A stretch of DNA of 64,000 nt from Gnetum montanum (taxonomy: Eukaryota > Streptophyta > Gnetopsida > Gnetales > Gnetaceae): assembly GCA_015680685.1 (NCBI GenBank), contig MNCI01021461.1:660784-724783 (forward strand), in the 5' to 3' direction. Numbering within the stretch: the first letter of the stretch is position 1; each line of letters begins with the position of its first letter. The position numbers and the translations under genes were made by a program. The notes beneath the pieces were generated by a model. It ran no database searches and was not told where the DNA came from. It saw nothing but the letters and a program-made list of their open reading frames with translations. This document shows, one piece after another, positions 11,086 through 22,520 of this stretch.

Positions 11086-13137
11086 AGATCTTCTCCTTCC
11101 AACTTAGTCATGGGGGAGATGGCCACTCATGCTAATCATACAAAGTGGCCCCTTAGTTTTTCAAACATTTTTGTTTTACACATTTTTCATTTTACAACTT
11201 TTTATTTTTATGTTATTAATCCTTTTTTTTGTTTTACACCATCATTAGTACATTTTTTATTTCCTAAATATTTTACACTTTCTTTTATATTTTCTTTTAT
11301 TTGATGTGATTTTTTAACAAGTGTCAGGTACATTGGTAATGTGTTACTTGATGGTGGTATGTAATATTTTCATTATTTTCTTATTGGTGTCTAGTTTCTA
11401 GATTTGAATTTTGTTATAGATAATTAGGACATGGTTTCTTTTCATGTAACAAGGAGTGAGTCCACAACATCCACCCATCCATGAACTCTATGGTTTTCCT
11501 TGTTTTGGAAATGTGCAATCCTTTTTTCATTAATAAAACTTTGGAATTGAGAAGGGTTCAAAGGTTTGAACAGGGTGTGGCTTCAAGGGGATTTAGTATT
11601 CTTGATGCTTTTCTGTTTGCCTAGGTGCTTGAGTGTTTTCATGAATTTCTTACCATTCTGTGTCATCCAATAAAAGGAAGTTGAATAAGTTCTTTCATGG
11701 CATAATTCTCATCAAAAAGAAAAAAACCAAAAAAAGGATGAAAATTCAAAGCACATCCCTTAGACAAAATAAATGCATACATCATTGCATGGTGTGGTTC
11801 TCATCAAAAGAACAAAAAAAGAAGATGAGGATTCCTTGGAAAAAATAAATGCATGTCTTTGCATGGTGTGATTTCCATTTCAAAAGAAAAAAAAAAGCAA
11901 AAAAGAAACAATGGGAATTCAAAGCACATCCCTTAGAAAAAATGAGCTACAAGCACTAGTTATGGGACTAGTCTCCTCTAACTAAGGTCCTTTCTCACTT
12001 CCTACTTCTTCTCTAATTTGGAATGGTGGTTGTTTTGTTGGAGCACTCTTGTGTCTCAGAGGGGATGAATTAGTCTTAGAATGTCAATGCAAAGTCACTG
12101 AATGTGGTTGGTGTTGGTCTGGACTAAGGATGGATTCTACCAAGTCATTTAACCACATAATCCACAAGGGACTTCATGTGACCATAATTAGGAACTACAT
12201 TTCACTCTCTCTCATCCATTTATACTTTCCATGTCTCACCTTGTTGCCAGTTTCATGTTCTTGATTCGATGTCTTGGTTTGATGTGTTGGAATTCTTAGT
12301 TAGTTTCTTTTGGACTTTTGTACTTAACTTCTACAACCATTAATCATCCATGGAACCAACAAACTCTTTTATTTGAAGTTATGCAAGGGAAAAAAGGCCT
12401 GTGCCTACTTTGGGGAGGACCCACTTACATATCTTTTGGTTGGGTTAGTTAAGTTCTTTATCCTTAGACATTTTTATAATCAAATTCTTTTTGTTTATCC
12501 TGTTAATGACATCCAATTGTACACATCTTCACAATATTTCTCAGTGAATTATTCTTTTCATTGTTGTGAATTCTTATACCCTCCAAATATTTCCTTGTAT
12601 TACACTTTTTCAAAATTTAATGGACTGCTTAATTCAATTAATCCTATCTATCAGCCTTCCCACTAACACTACTCAAGTAACCAATTAACCACAATCACAA
12701 CCTAGCTGAGTGTAATTACCAAAGAGACAAGGCATTTAACAGTTATGTGTTACACATTGCATACTAATTCATGATTTTATTGTGATTGCAGTGGGAAGCA
12801 TGGACTGGAAGTGGGACTATATTTACCATGGCTGATGTAGTAGTACCATATAATGAGAACTGTTTGTGATCCTTGGATCTCTTCTTCTCTCTCACTCATT
12901 CATTCTTTTTTTTCCAAGAGGTATTAGATGTCAATGATCTCTAGGGTGTTCACTTCTCTTATCATGAACACCCCATTTTGTAAAAATTGTAATTCCATAC
13001 ACTTGGGCACTCAGATTTTGTCTATTTCATCTGAGTTAATTTATAATATTAATCAATAATCCCATACCTACCAAATATATTATGCTGTAAAGACATTGTT
13101 CCTCCTCTTCTTCATTCAAGGATGAGTTTTCATTCAA
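11086..13137 (+). other. Non-coding region between integrase and 3' LTR (element C)
   Basis: About 2 kb without a recognisable gene. It starts with gtcatgggggagatgg (11108-11123). A T-rich tract (11145-11330) follows, then an A-rich tandem repeat (11690-11950) and featureless AT-rich DNA. Athila elements often carry an env-like frame here, but I see no membrane-protein-like frame. T-rich tracts of the same kind lie at 59090-59340 in element D and at 43775-43925. Confidence 0.6.
11690..11950 (+). repeat. Three degenerate A-rich tandem units
   Basis: Three units of about 70-95 bases share the phrases tgcatggtgtg (or tttcatggcata), tctcatcaaaaga, an A/G-rich run of 10-25 bases, ttcaaagcacatccctta and aaaataaatgcat. 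The first starts near 11690, the second near 11785 and the third near 11856. They lie in the non-coding 3' part of element C. Confidence 0.7.
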
Positions 13138-13146
13138 TCATGGGGG
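13138..13146 (+). other. Polypurine tract (element C)
   Basis: The phrase atcatgggggta ends two bases before the 3' LTR start. The G run would prime plus-strand DNA synthesis. It is short, but in the expected place. A similar catggggg occurs at 60863-60870. Confidence 0.55.
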
Positions 13147-13148
13147 TA

Positions 13149-14005
13149 TGATGAATCATTGTTTGTCAATAGCCATGATGTTGGGTACACGATGTCAAGG
13201 TTGTGATGTTGCATACACAATGTCGATGTCTGGCTCCGATGTTAGGTGTCTAACATTGGGGCATATATCTTGGCCTATAAATATCAAGCCTAGGCTCCAA
13301 TTTTTAGTTAGTTTTTTAGTCATTCTTAGTCAAAGTAACGAAGATCTTGTAGTTTATTTTTCTCAAAGTTAGAATATTTTCTGAGTGCCCATAGAAGGAG
13401 TGTAAGTATGTATGGTTCTTTGTTCAAGCACTGATGTACCTAAGTGTAATATTGTGATGAGAATAAAACAAACTCTTTTGATAATCCTTGCAACATTGAG
13501 AATAGCTTAATATTTTCTTTAATTCATTTTACTTTCTCGCTCTTTACTTTAATGAATTTTAATTAATTAATTTATCCATAGTTGTTAATGAAGGTAATCA
13601 TGACCACATTTAGCATTCATATAGTACTTGGTAACCTAGAAATGCTTAACATTTGGTAGCCTAGCAGTGCTATATGTATTCAGGAAAGTGGGATGGTTAC
13701 TTATGTTAGGATAGCTAGGCAATAGATGCATTAGATCTTTAATTACTCTACTTTTCATTCTTGTTGTAGGTAACCAAATCCATAAAATATGAAGTAAGAA
13801 AAATCATATATCTCAATTACACTTCAACCATACTCTTGAACTTCACAAGTGTATTTGGGAAGATAACAAACATTCTCAATGCCCATTTTACTTCCTAGAA
13901 GAGCTAGTGCAATAGATAATTATAGGTCCATAGAACTTGACTAGATTTCATGAAAGACCTTAGTAATTCATATGGTTGGGAATAGGGGTACCTTGTCTCT
14001 CATCA
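13149..14005 (+). mobile_element. 3' LTR of element C (857 bp)
   Basis: The repeat starts TGATGAATC and ends TCATCA, so its first and last six bases are a perfect inverted pair. A TATA box (ctataaatat, 13275-13284) lies 126 bases in. Repeated GATGT phrases (about 13180-13250) precede it. The LTR of element D has the same length class, the same TATA spacing and related ends. The last 140 bases match the LTR end at 4570-4712. Confidence 0.8.
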
Positions 14006-14241
14006 AGTCCACATGAGATAAACCAACAAACTATAGGCCACCAAAGGCTACAATTGGTACAACATTGGGAGATCTATGTTTTGCATCATAGATATTACAA
14101 AGTTTTGTAGTTCATTAGTTTTGTCAAAGAGGTAGAGAGAGAGAAATGGAGGTCATTCATGCTCACTTATTATAGGTTGTGAAGGTTATTAATGCCAATC
14201 ATTCACCCTAAACCCTAAATAAAAGGCTATAGAAAAACATG
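14006..14241. other. Short stretch downstream of a minus-strand integrase
   Basis: No gene is visible. On the minus strand this is the sequence just after the stop codon of the element H integrase (14242-14244). It could be the 3' non-coding part of H, into which element C inserted. Confidence 0.35.
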
Positions 14242-14927
14242 TTAGATGTAATAGGGCTTAAGATAGAAATGGTTGACTAGATTTGCCAATTCATTACCAT
14301 CTATATCTACCAATTTGAATGCTCCATTTCTATAGAATTTTGTGACCAAGAAAGGTTCCTCCCAATTAGCTAAGAATTTTTTTACATGCTCACGAATGAC
14401 CTTATGGGCCTAGTCTCCTTTCTTGATCTTTCATTTTTTCAAATCATGTCAACATTATTTCTTTTTCCTCTCTTGGTATTGTTTGATGTAAGTAAGTATT
14501 TGTATTCATTGCTTTTCCATTGAATTAAGAATGATGATATGTAGTTTCTTATTTTTCTCATCATTGATGAAGTCTGATAGAACCATTCTTAGCAATGGAA
14601 CTTGCAATTTAAGAGGCAAAATAGCTTCAAATCCATAAATAAGGCTATATAGGATGACACTAATTACAATTCAAAAGGTAGTCCTATAGGCCCAAAGCAC
14701 ATGGATAAGCCACTTGTGCCACTTACATTTGCTATTGTTTAGCATTTTTTGAGCAAGTTTATGATGATCTTATTGTAGCTTCAACTTGTCCATTAGCTCA
14801 TGGATAGTATTGTGATGAAAAAGAATGCTTCGTGCTTAGTTGTTGACAAAAGGCCTATGTTTCATGGCTATTGAACTATGGTTCATTTTCCATGACTATA
14901 GTTAGGGGTATGCCAAAATGGGCTACT
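14242..14927 (-). pseudogene. Integrase C-terminal half (element H, Tat-like)
   Basis: On the minus strand, from 14927 downward, the frame continues the integrase core interrupted at 19534. It has AHFGIPLTIV (with Glu where the second catalytic Asp is expected), HSFSSQYYP-ANGQVEA (Glu kept) and KMLNNSKCKWHKWLIHVLW. The C-terminus is at about 14400-14242, with EEPFLVTKFYRNGAFKLVD and NHFYLKPYYI followed by TAA. It aligns with the end of the element B integrase (39060-39745). Element G sits inside this gene, exactly between the codons for DNIV and AHFG. Confidence 0.85.
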
Positions 14928-16104
14928 TGTGGATCATTGAGCTTAGAGGGGGGAGGGGGATGAATAAGTTCCCTAAATTAAAATTTTTTCAACAAAACAC
15001 ACACACCAAATTTAACATGGTTTCCCAAGTTGGGTAGTTCACATTTGAATGGTAGATCATAAGAACACCTCAAGAATTTTTTGCTCTCAAATATGGTTTA
15101 AAGGGTACCACTCCTTATACAAGATCTAAGATCAACTCTAGAGTGATTCAACACTATGAATCCACTCAACCCTACAAGGTCCCAATAATCTTAAAAAGTG
15201 GTTTTCAGGATCCCACAACCTTTACAATCTTGAACTCCACTTTAGAGTGTTATGGTGCTACACCAACACTCAATCCCATAGGATCTTAAAAAGCTCAAGC
15301 AAGATGCCTTCCCTTAAGTAGCACATCAACCTTGGAAGGAAACAAGGGAGAAGAACAATTACAAAGGATGAATGCAACTTAGTTTGCTGATCCTTGCACT
15401 TTGAAGTATAGCTCACGTTACAATAGACAAAAAATAGTACAATGAGAATCAAAAATTATTACAAGGATTGAGAAATGATTACAAAATGATACTACAAAAG
15501 CTTACACATTTCCTAATGAGAATGATGTCTTCTTATAGCCACTATGTTTCCAAATCCATCTTGGAACTTGCACAACAATTAGCTAATGATCATGGAAGAC
15601 ATCTTCTTCATGTATGAGATGTCTTTCTATATTTGCCCTTCATTCTAGGAAGATGTCTTTATCTGGTGAATGATGTCTTTGTCTGATGAAGACATATGCT
15701 ATTTTGTAGAGACATCTTTGCTTGTGCATCCTTCAATTCTACTAAGACATCTACTATTTCTTGGAGATGTCTTTCTTCACCTTCATTCCCATGATGAACT
15801 TTTTGTTCCTTGTTCCTAACCTTGCACTTTTGCATGCTTCAATGATGAAAACTTTTCTTGTTAATGATGACAACATTTCTTGTGAGTTATTTGGTCCTTG
15901 TCCACGTTCTTTGAGTTCTTGCGTGTTCACTTGAGACCTTGTGGATGACCTTTTCCTTTCAGCTCTCCTTTTTTCTAACTAATTTGTTCCTTGACATCTC
16001 ATCTTGATTTCCCATGTATCTTGTCCTACACAACAGCCACACAACCATAAAAACATCCTTTGACTCCATTTTACTTAATATTTTGACACACCGAAAGATC
16101 AACA
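14928..16104 (-). mobile_element. 3' LTR of element G (1177 bp)
   Basis: It starts TGTGGATCATTGA and ends GATCAACA on the plus strand; read on the minus strand this is TGTTGATC to CCACA. It aligns along its length with 18494-19533, with visible divergence. Near its left end is a G-rich run (14946-14961) absent from the other copy. It contains many aagatgtctt/agacatct phrases (15590-15780). Confidence 0.85.
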
Positions 16105-17435
16105 ATCTCCTCCTTTTTGGTGATGTTCAAAACTTAAGAAAATGAATTAGTCATCATGTAAATATAACCATACTCTCCCCCTTTTTGAACAATAACAAAA
16201 AGGATAAATCTCATAAATCCTATCATAAAGATATGTTGTAAAAGAATAATATTTCAAAAGTATAACCTAGAAAATAATTCTTCCCTTTGATGAAAAGTAG
16301 CCATACCATAGTCACAAAATATATGCATTGTGCTCAATCTCTATTCAAATAAATCTCTAAGCTAAAGCACTTTCAAAGATATTCATATTGGTATTATCAA
16401 TCATTTACAACCCTTCAAAATAGAGATATGAGTACTTCTTACTTCAGTGTAGTCCATATAAAAAAGAGATTCTTAAGTAATTAAGGAAAGATAAATTCAT
16501 ACCATGCTAAAAATACTATCAAGTAAGAAGACACACTTAAATATTGAATTTGTATGCTATCTTCAATTCATTAAGATCTATCCTTTTCTAATCAAAAACC
16601 AAGTTAAATAGAAAAACCCACAACTAATACAAACATGCCCAAGTAAAAACTTTTAGTTAATATCTAAGAGAAAGTAGACTTAAATATAAAAGCCTAAAGA
16701 TAGAGCATTTAGAAGCAAGTGATCCATCAGCTTGAATCAACTAACTCATTAAAACTTCTATCTCAAGATATTCTCTTAGAAAAATAAGGTAGGAGCTTCC
16801 CTTTGTCGAAACCAAATATTTGAGGATCAAGTAACCTTGAATATTATATTGTACCCTTGCATGACATGAATCCTTGCTCATTTTGTGATATTCTGGTATT
16901 TGAGTGTTTCTTGGTTGAAGCCTCTAAAGACTCCCCCTACATTGGTGACCTTCAAGATGATGATGGATAATGATGAATAGGGTCTCCTTACACATGTGAA
17001 AATTTTCTTGGATTTTTAAGATCAACTTGTAAACATTGTAAATCATCAAAGCACTATAATTGTAGGTCAACATTAAGATCAAACGGGGAGACTAAGGTCT
17101 CCAATTAGTGATAGAATTTTCATAAGCTTGTCTTATCTCATAAATGACACAAAAGTATCCCAAAGGACATGAGCTTAGAAGCAAATAATGCAAGATAGAA
17201 AACAAGACAAAGATCAAACAAGATAAAGGCCTAAAGGAAATTATTACTAGTGCTACACTAAATATTTTCATAAAGCTAATTGTATCAAGCTCAAAAATGA
17301 ATGTAAGAGATGCTCTAAATAATTATTTCACCAAAATTCTAATCCAAAAAAGACACAAATTAAAACAATTTTGGACTTTTCAAATCATATACGTATACAT
17401 TAACTAGCAAGCAAAGAGTTGGAAACTCACCTTGA
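16105..17435 (-). other. Internal region of element G downstream of gag
   Basis: The first bases (16105-16122, tctcctcctttttgg) are the polypurine tract read from the other strand. The rest is AT-rich and has no recognisable protease, integrase or RT motif on either strand. The corresponding part of element F (50402-51856) is likewise empty. A long non-coding tail after gag seems to be a feature of this family. Confidence 0.6.
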
Positions 17436-17699
17436 NNNNNNNNNNNNNNNNNNNNNNNNNNNNNNNNNNNNNNNNNNNNNNNNNNNNNNNNNNNNNNNNN
17501 NNNNNNNNNNNNNNNNNNNNNNNNNNNNNNNNNNNNNNNNNNNNNNNNNNNNNNNNNNNNNNNNNNNNNNNNNNNNNNNNNNNNNNNNNNNNNNNNNNNN
17601 NNNNNNNNNNNNNNNNNNNNNNNNNNNNNNNNNNNNNNNNNNNNNNNNNNNNNNNNNNNNNNNNNNNNNNNNNNNNNNNNNNNNNNNNNNNNNNNNNNN
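17436..17699. other. Assembly gap of 264 N
   Basis: The gap lies inside the gag of element G. The true missing length is not known from the sequence. Reading frames that run through the gap are artefacts. Confidence 0.98.
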
Positions 17700-18440
17700 T
17701 TGTAGCTTTCTTGAGAGAAAGGTAATCTCATCTTTGCTACCCTCATCATGCTCATTGAACTCCTTTTTCTTGGAGGTAGTCTTTAAAGAAATAGGTCTTT
17801 CTTGGATCACTCCTTCACTTATGAGATTCATTTCATAAGCAATAAGAGCACTTTGAAGCTCTTCAAATTTCAAAGTTGAGAAATTTTTTATTTCCTCAAT
17901 AGTTGTGACGTTTGGTCTAAACTTTGTTTGTAGAGTTTTGATCATTTTGATGATGACATCGCTTTCAAGAAAATATTTTTCTATTCTTCTAATAGCTAAA
18001 ATAGGATCATTGGCTCTAGAGAAATAATCTTTGATTTTCTCACCTTCTCTCATTTTGACCTTATTGTATTTGCTTTGTAAAACTAAGAATTTTGATTGCT
18101 TTACAATAGAGGTTCCTTCATAAGTCGCTTCTAATGTTTGCCTAATTTCTTTAGTTGTTTTATATCTTACTACCCTATTATATTTAGATTTATTCAAAGT
18201 GAAATATGAACAATTTTTTTCTTTTGAATCAAACATGAACTTATTTTTCTCCTCTTGTGACCATTTGTTATGCAGCTTGGTGATACCGGTGGAGATGTCA
18301 ATAGGTAGAGCATATCCTTCAAGATTTGACTCCCATACTTCAAACTCCATGGATTCAAAGAATCCTTGCATTATAACGTTTCAATAGATGAAGTCAAATC
18401 TATTGAACATGGATGGCTTTGTTCAAGATGTCCCCTCCAT
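17700..18440 (-). pseudogene. gag (element G), copia type
   Basis: The minus-strand start at 18440 reads MEGTS-TKPSMFNRFDF. After a frame change it continues as an open stretch from 18371 for about 220 residues: QGFFESMEFEVWE, EEKNKFMFDSKEKN, ETLEATYEGTSIVKQSK, MREGEKIKDYFSRAND. This is the pattern of the copia Gag (UBN2-like) domain. It is close to the gag of element F (48711-49310), with the same order and spacing. This copy is better preserved than most frames in the window. It is cut by the gap before any zinc knuckle. Its role is capsid formation; on its own it could only help package other RNAs. Confidence 0.85.
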
Positions 18441-18478
18441 TGTTCACTCTTTGAATTTGATGATGAAGTAGAGTACTA

Positions 18479-18493
18479 GGCTTTAATACCACT
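18479..18493 (-). other. Primer binding site, initiator-Met type (element G)
   Basis: On the minus strand the LTR end CCACA is followed by agTGGTATTAAAGCC, close to the initiator tRNA-Met complement TGGTATCAGAGCC. Element F has agTGGTATTGGAGCC at 48657-48671. Confidence 0.75.
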
Positions 18494-19533
18494 TGTGGAT
18501 CATTGAAGTTAGGAGTGGTTGGATGATTAAGTTTCCCAAATTAAAATTATTTAGACAAAGCACACATACAAAATTTAACATGGTTCCCCAACTTGGATAG
18601 TCCACACTTGAAGGATAGTGTACCACACCCTGTACAAGATCTAAGCTCCACTTTGGAGTGATTCGATGCTACAAATCCACTTAATCCTATAAGGTTCCAA
18701 CAAGATTAGAAAGTGGTTTCTAGGATACCAAAACATTTACAATGTTGAGATCTACTTCAAAGTGTTGTGGCACTACACCAATAGTCAATACCATAGGATC
18801 CTGACAAGTTCAAGCAAGATGCCTTCCTACAAGAAGCACATCAACCCTGCAAGGCAACAAGGAAGAACAACAATTACAAGGGATGAATAGTATACTAAGG
18901 AGAAACATGATTATAATGATTGACAAATGATTACACAATGATAGTAAAAAAGCTTGTACATTTCCCAATGAGAATGATATCTTCTTATAGTTACTATGTT
19001 TCTAAATCCATCTTGAAACTCATGCAATGACTAGCTAATGATCATGGAAGATGTCTTCTTCATGTTTAAGACATCTCTCTGTATTTGGCCTTCATTCTAG
19101 GAAGATTTCTTTCTTTGGTAAAGGATAGATTTATCTAATGAAGATGTTTGATGTTTGGTAGAGATGTCTTTACATGTGCATCCTTCAATTTTGCCAAGAT
19201 GTTTACTATTTCTTGGAGATGTCTTTTTTCACCTTTATTTACATGATGAATTATTTATTCCTTATTCATAACCTTTCACTTTTGCATGCTTTAATGATGA
19301 CAAATTTGTCTATGAGTTATTTGGTCCTTGTCCACATTCTTTGAATTCTCACATGTTCACTTGAGACCTTGTGGATGACCTTTTTCTTTGAGCTCTTCTT
19401 TTGTCTAACTAGTTTGTTCCTTGACATATCATCTTGATTTTCCATGTACCTTGTCCTACAAAAAACCAGACAACCATACAAACTTTCTTTAAGTCCATTT
19501 TACTTAATATTTTGACACACCAAAAGGTCAACA
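18494..19533 (-). mobile_element. 5' LTR of element G (1040 bp)
   Basis: Plus-strand limits are TGTGGATC and GGTCAACA. It matches 14928-16104 throughout and the LTRs of element F more distantly. It carries repeated agatgtct/agacatct phrases (19045-19220). The flanking CTACT at 19534-19538 is one half of the target duplication. Confidence 0.85.
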
Positions 19534-20000
19534 CTACTATGTTGTCTACTATGAATTTACAAACTTGTTGGGATGTTATCTTCCTTAGAGAAATAGCTTC
19601 AATCCACTTTATGAAACATTTAATTATAGTAATGATGAAGTTATGCCATATGGAAGACTTAGAAATTATAAGTCCAATAATGTCAAGTCCCTACCATTGA
19701 AATGACTAAGTTATTTGAGTAGTATGTAACTTAGTTGATGACACATGTATCAGGTTGTTATGCTATTGACAAGTATCACAAGTTTTAAGCTTATACAGGG
19801 AGTCACTTTTGATATAAGATGAATAGTATCCTAATTATAAAATCTTTGTAGCCATAGCTCTAGGTCCTATATGTCCGTCACATACACCTTCATGGACTTG
19901 CTCAAGGATGGTTTAGAAATAATAATACATACAATCCTTGGGAATACTTAAAAAACATTATCACAACCATTAAATCATGGCATGCATGGGTAAGTATAAA
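19534..20000 (-). pseudogene. Integrase N-terminal half (element H, Tat-like)
   Basis: On the minus strand from about 19990 the zinc-binding part reads VHEGVCDGHIGPRAMATKIL and, further on, LKTCDTCQ. The core follows with GLDIIGLI (first Asp), SSIWHNFIITIIKCFIKWIEAI and QQVCKFIVDNI, and stops at the element G insertion. It matches element B (38690-39070) closely. Stops are at expected Gln or Arg codons. The RT part of H is not present to the right. Confidence 0.8.
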
Positions 20001-20472
20001 TAAGGTATAAATATTTAAATAACTACCAAATAAATTAAATACATATCTAAATTGGTGTCTCTCCCCCACAACTATGTTATAGGAAACTATGCTTGAACCA
20101 CAACTAGAACACCAAGGGCAAGAAGACCAAGGAAGAATTCCTATAAAAATATGACCGATCTATCCATTCAGATGAAAAACTAGTAAATTTCTCGCTTGTT
20201 TGGGCTCACTAGAGGAAAAAGAAAGGCAAAAATGAAAATTGACAAGGTAATAAATACATTTAGGATCCTTCCACTATTTATAGTAGTTCATCGACATAGG
20301 AGTATTTATTACCACATCCTTCCAAATGGGAGAAAATGCAAAACTTCATCCTCAACACTCTAAACTTCCTTTCTTCCTCTAGCAAAGCCTCAGACAAGAT
20401 CCACACCACATTGAAATCACCATGAATTGACCTCATAAAGCATATAAGGAGCAAGACAATATGAACATTATA
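20001..20472. other. Unassigned AT-rich stretch
   Basis: Between the broken integrase of H and the 5' LTR of element B I see no coding frame, repeat or promoter that I can name. Confidence 0.4.
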
Positions 20473-22173
20473 AATTAAATACCATTACAATTTCATATTA
20501 CAACCTTCATTTTCTAAGTTGGGACAAGGACTCATCGTAAATGTGAGATATGTAGTCCATGAGTTATAATCTTGGATACTTTAGCTTTCTAGAGCCAAAA
20601 CAATGCTTTAAAAGTTATTATTTCCTTTTTTCCCAAGTAAAAATAGGTATCCCATGTTCATATTTGAGCTTGAGAAGGTTGAAAATGCCTTTGGAATAGC
20701 CAAGAATGGCATTTTCATGAGTTTTTGTAGGGGTATACCCCCAACTATGCTAGAGCAATTTCCAATAGTCATTGGAGCTACACTTTCAATATTCATTGGA
20801 ACTACACTTTCAATAGTCACTGTAACTACACTTTTGGTAGTCATAGTAGCTATAGCTAGCATAGTATCCACCAACACCTAGTAGAAGTGCAACAATGGGA
20901 TTGTTGGAATTTTTAGTTTTCCAAAAACACTTAGCGTAGTCATTCAAAGTCAACAATGACCATCATTCATTACTTGGCACAACCCTTTTCGATGGGTCAC
21001 ATCATTTCTGCAATTTTCAATCCTTGTCCTATTTTCCAACACCTCTAGCATACTCACAAAGGCCTATTTACTATTTATAGTAAATAGATGGGAATTGTGG
21101 ATGAAGTCCATTCTAGATTTACCACAAATGATAACTACATTGGTAGTGGTTAGTAGACTACAGTAAGTGAACTATGGTAATAGCAATTAGCAAACTATGC
21201 TGTCAGTAGTCAGTGGACTATACTGATAATAGTTAGTGAACTACACTGAGCGGCCTACATCGATAGTAGTTATTGGACTATGCTAATAGTAGTCAATGAA
21301 CTACATTGATAGTAGTGACCATTGTAAACCCATAATCAACATCAATTTGTTAGCAATCAAAGGAAATCAGTAGTAGACCCAAAAATGGAAACCATAACCC
21401 TGTAAAAACCCAACGTTAACACCATTCTAAGGTTTTGAATTTTGACATTTTTGGCATCCAATATAGCAATTCCAAACACTTGGCATTCTAAGCACTTGGA
21501 ATCTTTTTCCACAACTATTGGCAGTAATACCATTTTCAATTTCCAACCATCAAAACCAATTGCAGTTGTTACAACCTCACCTAGTAGTGCCATTTGGTAG
21601 TAGAAACTAGGACTATGTTGGGCATAGAGATTCTTACATAGTTTCCATTTTTTCAAACATGCAATATAAATCCCATTCCTACATTGTAGACTTGGTCAAA
21701 ACTAACAAAAAGTTTTAGTAAACTGAAATTGGAAAGAAATCTGATCATGGAGGTAGCCTTCTCCAATGGACTTCAAGCTTTGGCAAGCAACTTCCTTTGC
21801 CCTTGGCACAAAATTATACATTGTGAACCTAATTATTTTATATTTTTATATAAATTTTCATTGTACATGCTATGTAACTTTTGATTTTCGTTTCCATTTC
21901 TGCATTTATTTCTATAACTACAATTTTGCTTCCATTTCCATTTGACCAAATCCATCTATGTTTTCATTTTCATTTTCTAATTTTATGTACAATTACATCT
22001 ATGTTTCCATAGCCATTTCCATTTACATTTTGTAAGTCCTTGGGTGATTAGCAAGACTGTCCAGAGCATCCTAAATCCCATTTTTTGGAGGCCCTTGGGA
22101 TTCAAGGTTAAGACTATTTCATCGCTCAAATTTTTTTATTTCACCATTCTAGCAACCAAGATTTCTAGCACCA
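20473..22173 (+). mobile_element. 5' LTR of element B (about 1.7 kb)
   Basis: It aligns end to end with 40893-42508. Shared phrases include gagatatgtagtccatga near the start, gagtttttgtaggggca-like at about 20730, the GTAG/CTAC repeat cluster (21130-21330) and gtgattagcaaga near the end. The TATA position reads ctgtaaaaacc (about 21400), against ctataaaaacc in the other copy, so the promoter seems damaged here. The expected TG start has decayed. Confidence 0.75.
21130..21330. repeat. GTAGT/ACTAC short repeats in U3 of 5' LTR (element B)
   Basis: About seven degenerate units of roughly 25-30 bases share the theme gaactacactgatagtagt. They lie just upstream of the TATA position. The same cluster is in the 3' LTR (41462-41650). 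It resembles the core phrase of the long array at 32140-35900. Confidence 0.8.
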
Positions 22174-22520
22174 ATAGATTTCTAGTGCTAGATATAGGGC
22201 CTTTGCTCAAAGTCTTGGCCATAAACCCATTTTACTCATTTTTGTCCTTTTGCTATGCCTACAAAACTAGTGTTTCCTTCTAAAACTAGAGTTTGGTTTT
22301 GCTGCTGATTTTCTATCTACCACAACATCCATTCCATTTAGTGTAGTTTGTTTAGTGACATTCCATTTTTTGGGATTCCATTTTATGGACTTCATTTTCT
22401 AGATTTCTTTTTTTGAGATTCCATTTTTTGAATTTTTTTTGGCTTTTCATTTTTGGAATTCATTCCTCTATTTTAATCATTTAGCAAACATCTTCTACTG
22501 CCTATTTATTTCCTTTCAAC
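22174..22520 (+). other. Leader of element B
   Basis: AT-rich sequence between the LTR and the gag start. I cannot name the primer binding site with confidence; the bases just after the LTR (ccaatagatttc or nearby) do not match the tRNA-Asp or tRNA-Met types seen in the other elements. Repeated ccattttttgg/gattccatttt phrases occur at 22360-22460. Confidence 0.4.

Larger units (their letters stand above)
4283..14005 (+). mobile_element. Element C: Athila-like Ty3/gypsy retrotransposon
   Basis: This is the most complete polymerase of the window. In order it has an LTR end (to 4712), primer binding site, gag, protease, reverse transcriptase, RNase H, integrase, about 2 kb of non-coding 3' sequence, polypurine tract and 3' LTR. 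RT, RNase H and integrase phrases fit the Athila branch (for example FSTYGATFEQALECL and VLGHRIS after the RT active site, and WGIDFMG in integrase). There is one RNase H, unlike element B. The 5' LTR is recognisable only over its last 143 bases, so no target duplication can be tested. All reading frames carry stops and catalytic residues are lost, so it is dead. Confidence 0.85.
14928..19533 (-). mobile_element. Element G: gag-only copia-type retrotransposon
   Basis: A full-length but old insertion. It has two LTRs (14928-16104 and 18494-19533), a primer site, a gag frame and a polypurine tract, all on the minus strand. The five bases CTACT flank it on both sides (14923-14927 and 19534-19538). 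Removing the element and one CTACT restores the integrase frame of element H. The inner part is only about 2.4 kb, including a 264-base gap, too short for copia protease, integrase, RT and RNase H. No such motifs are seen. This fits the TR-GAG class of non-autonomous elements. It shares gag and LTR type with element F. Confidence 0.9.

Noticed and set aside
13149-14005. The TGATGA/TCATCA-ended repeat as a DNA transposon with terminal inverted repeats
   Set aside because: The inverted pair is only six bases, the segment follows a polypurine tract, contains a TATA box, and its end is repeated at 4570-4712 before a primer binding site. It is an LTR.
17360-17838. Several open frames on both strands spanning the N run
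   Set aside because: They are open only because N translates as unknown. Only the minus-strand gag outside the gap is supported by homology to element F.
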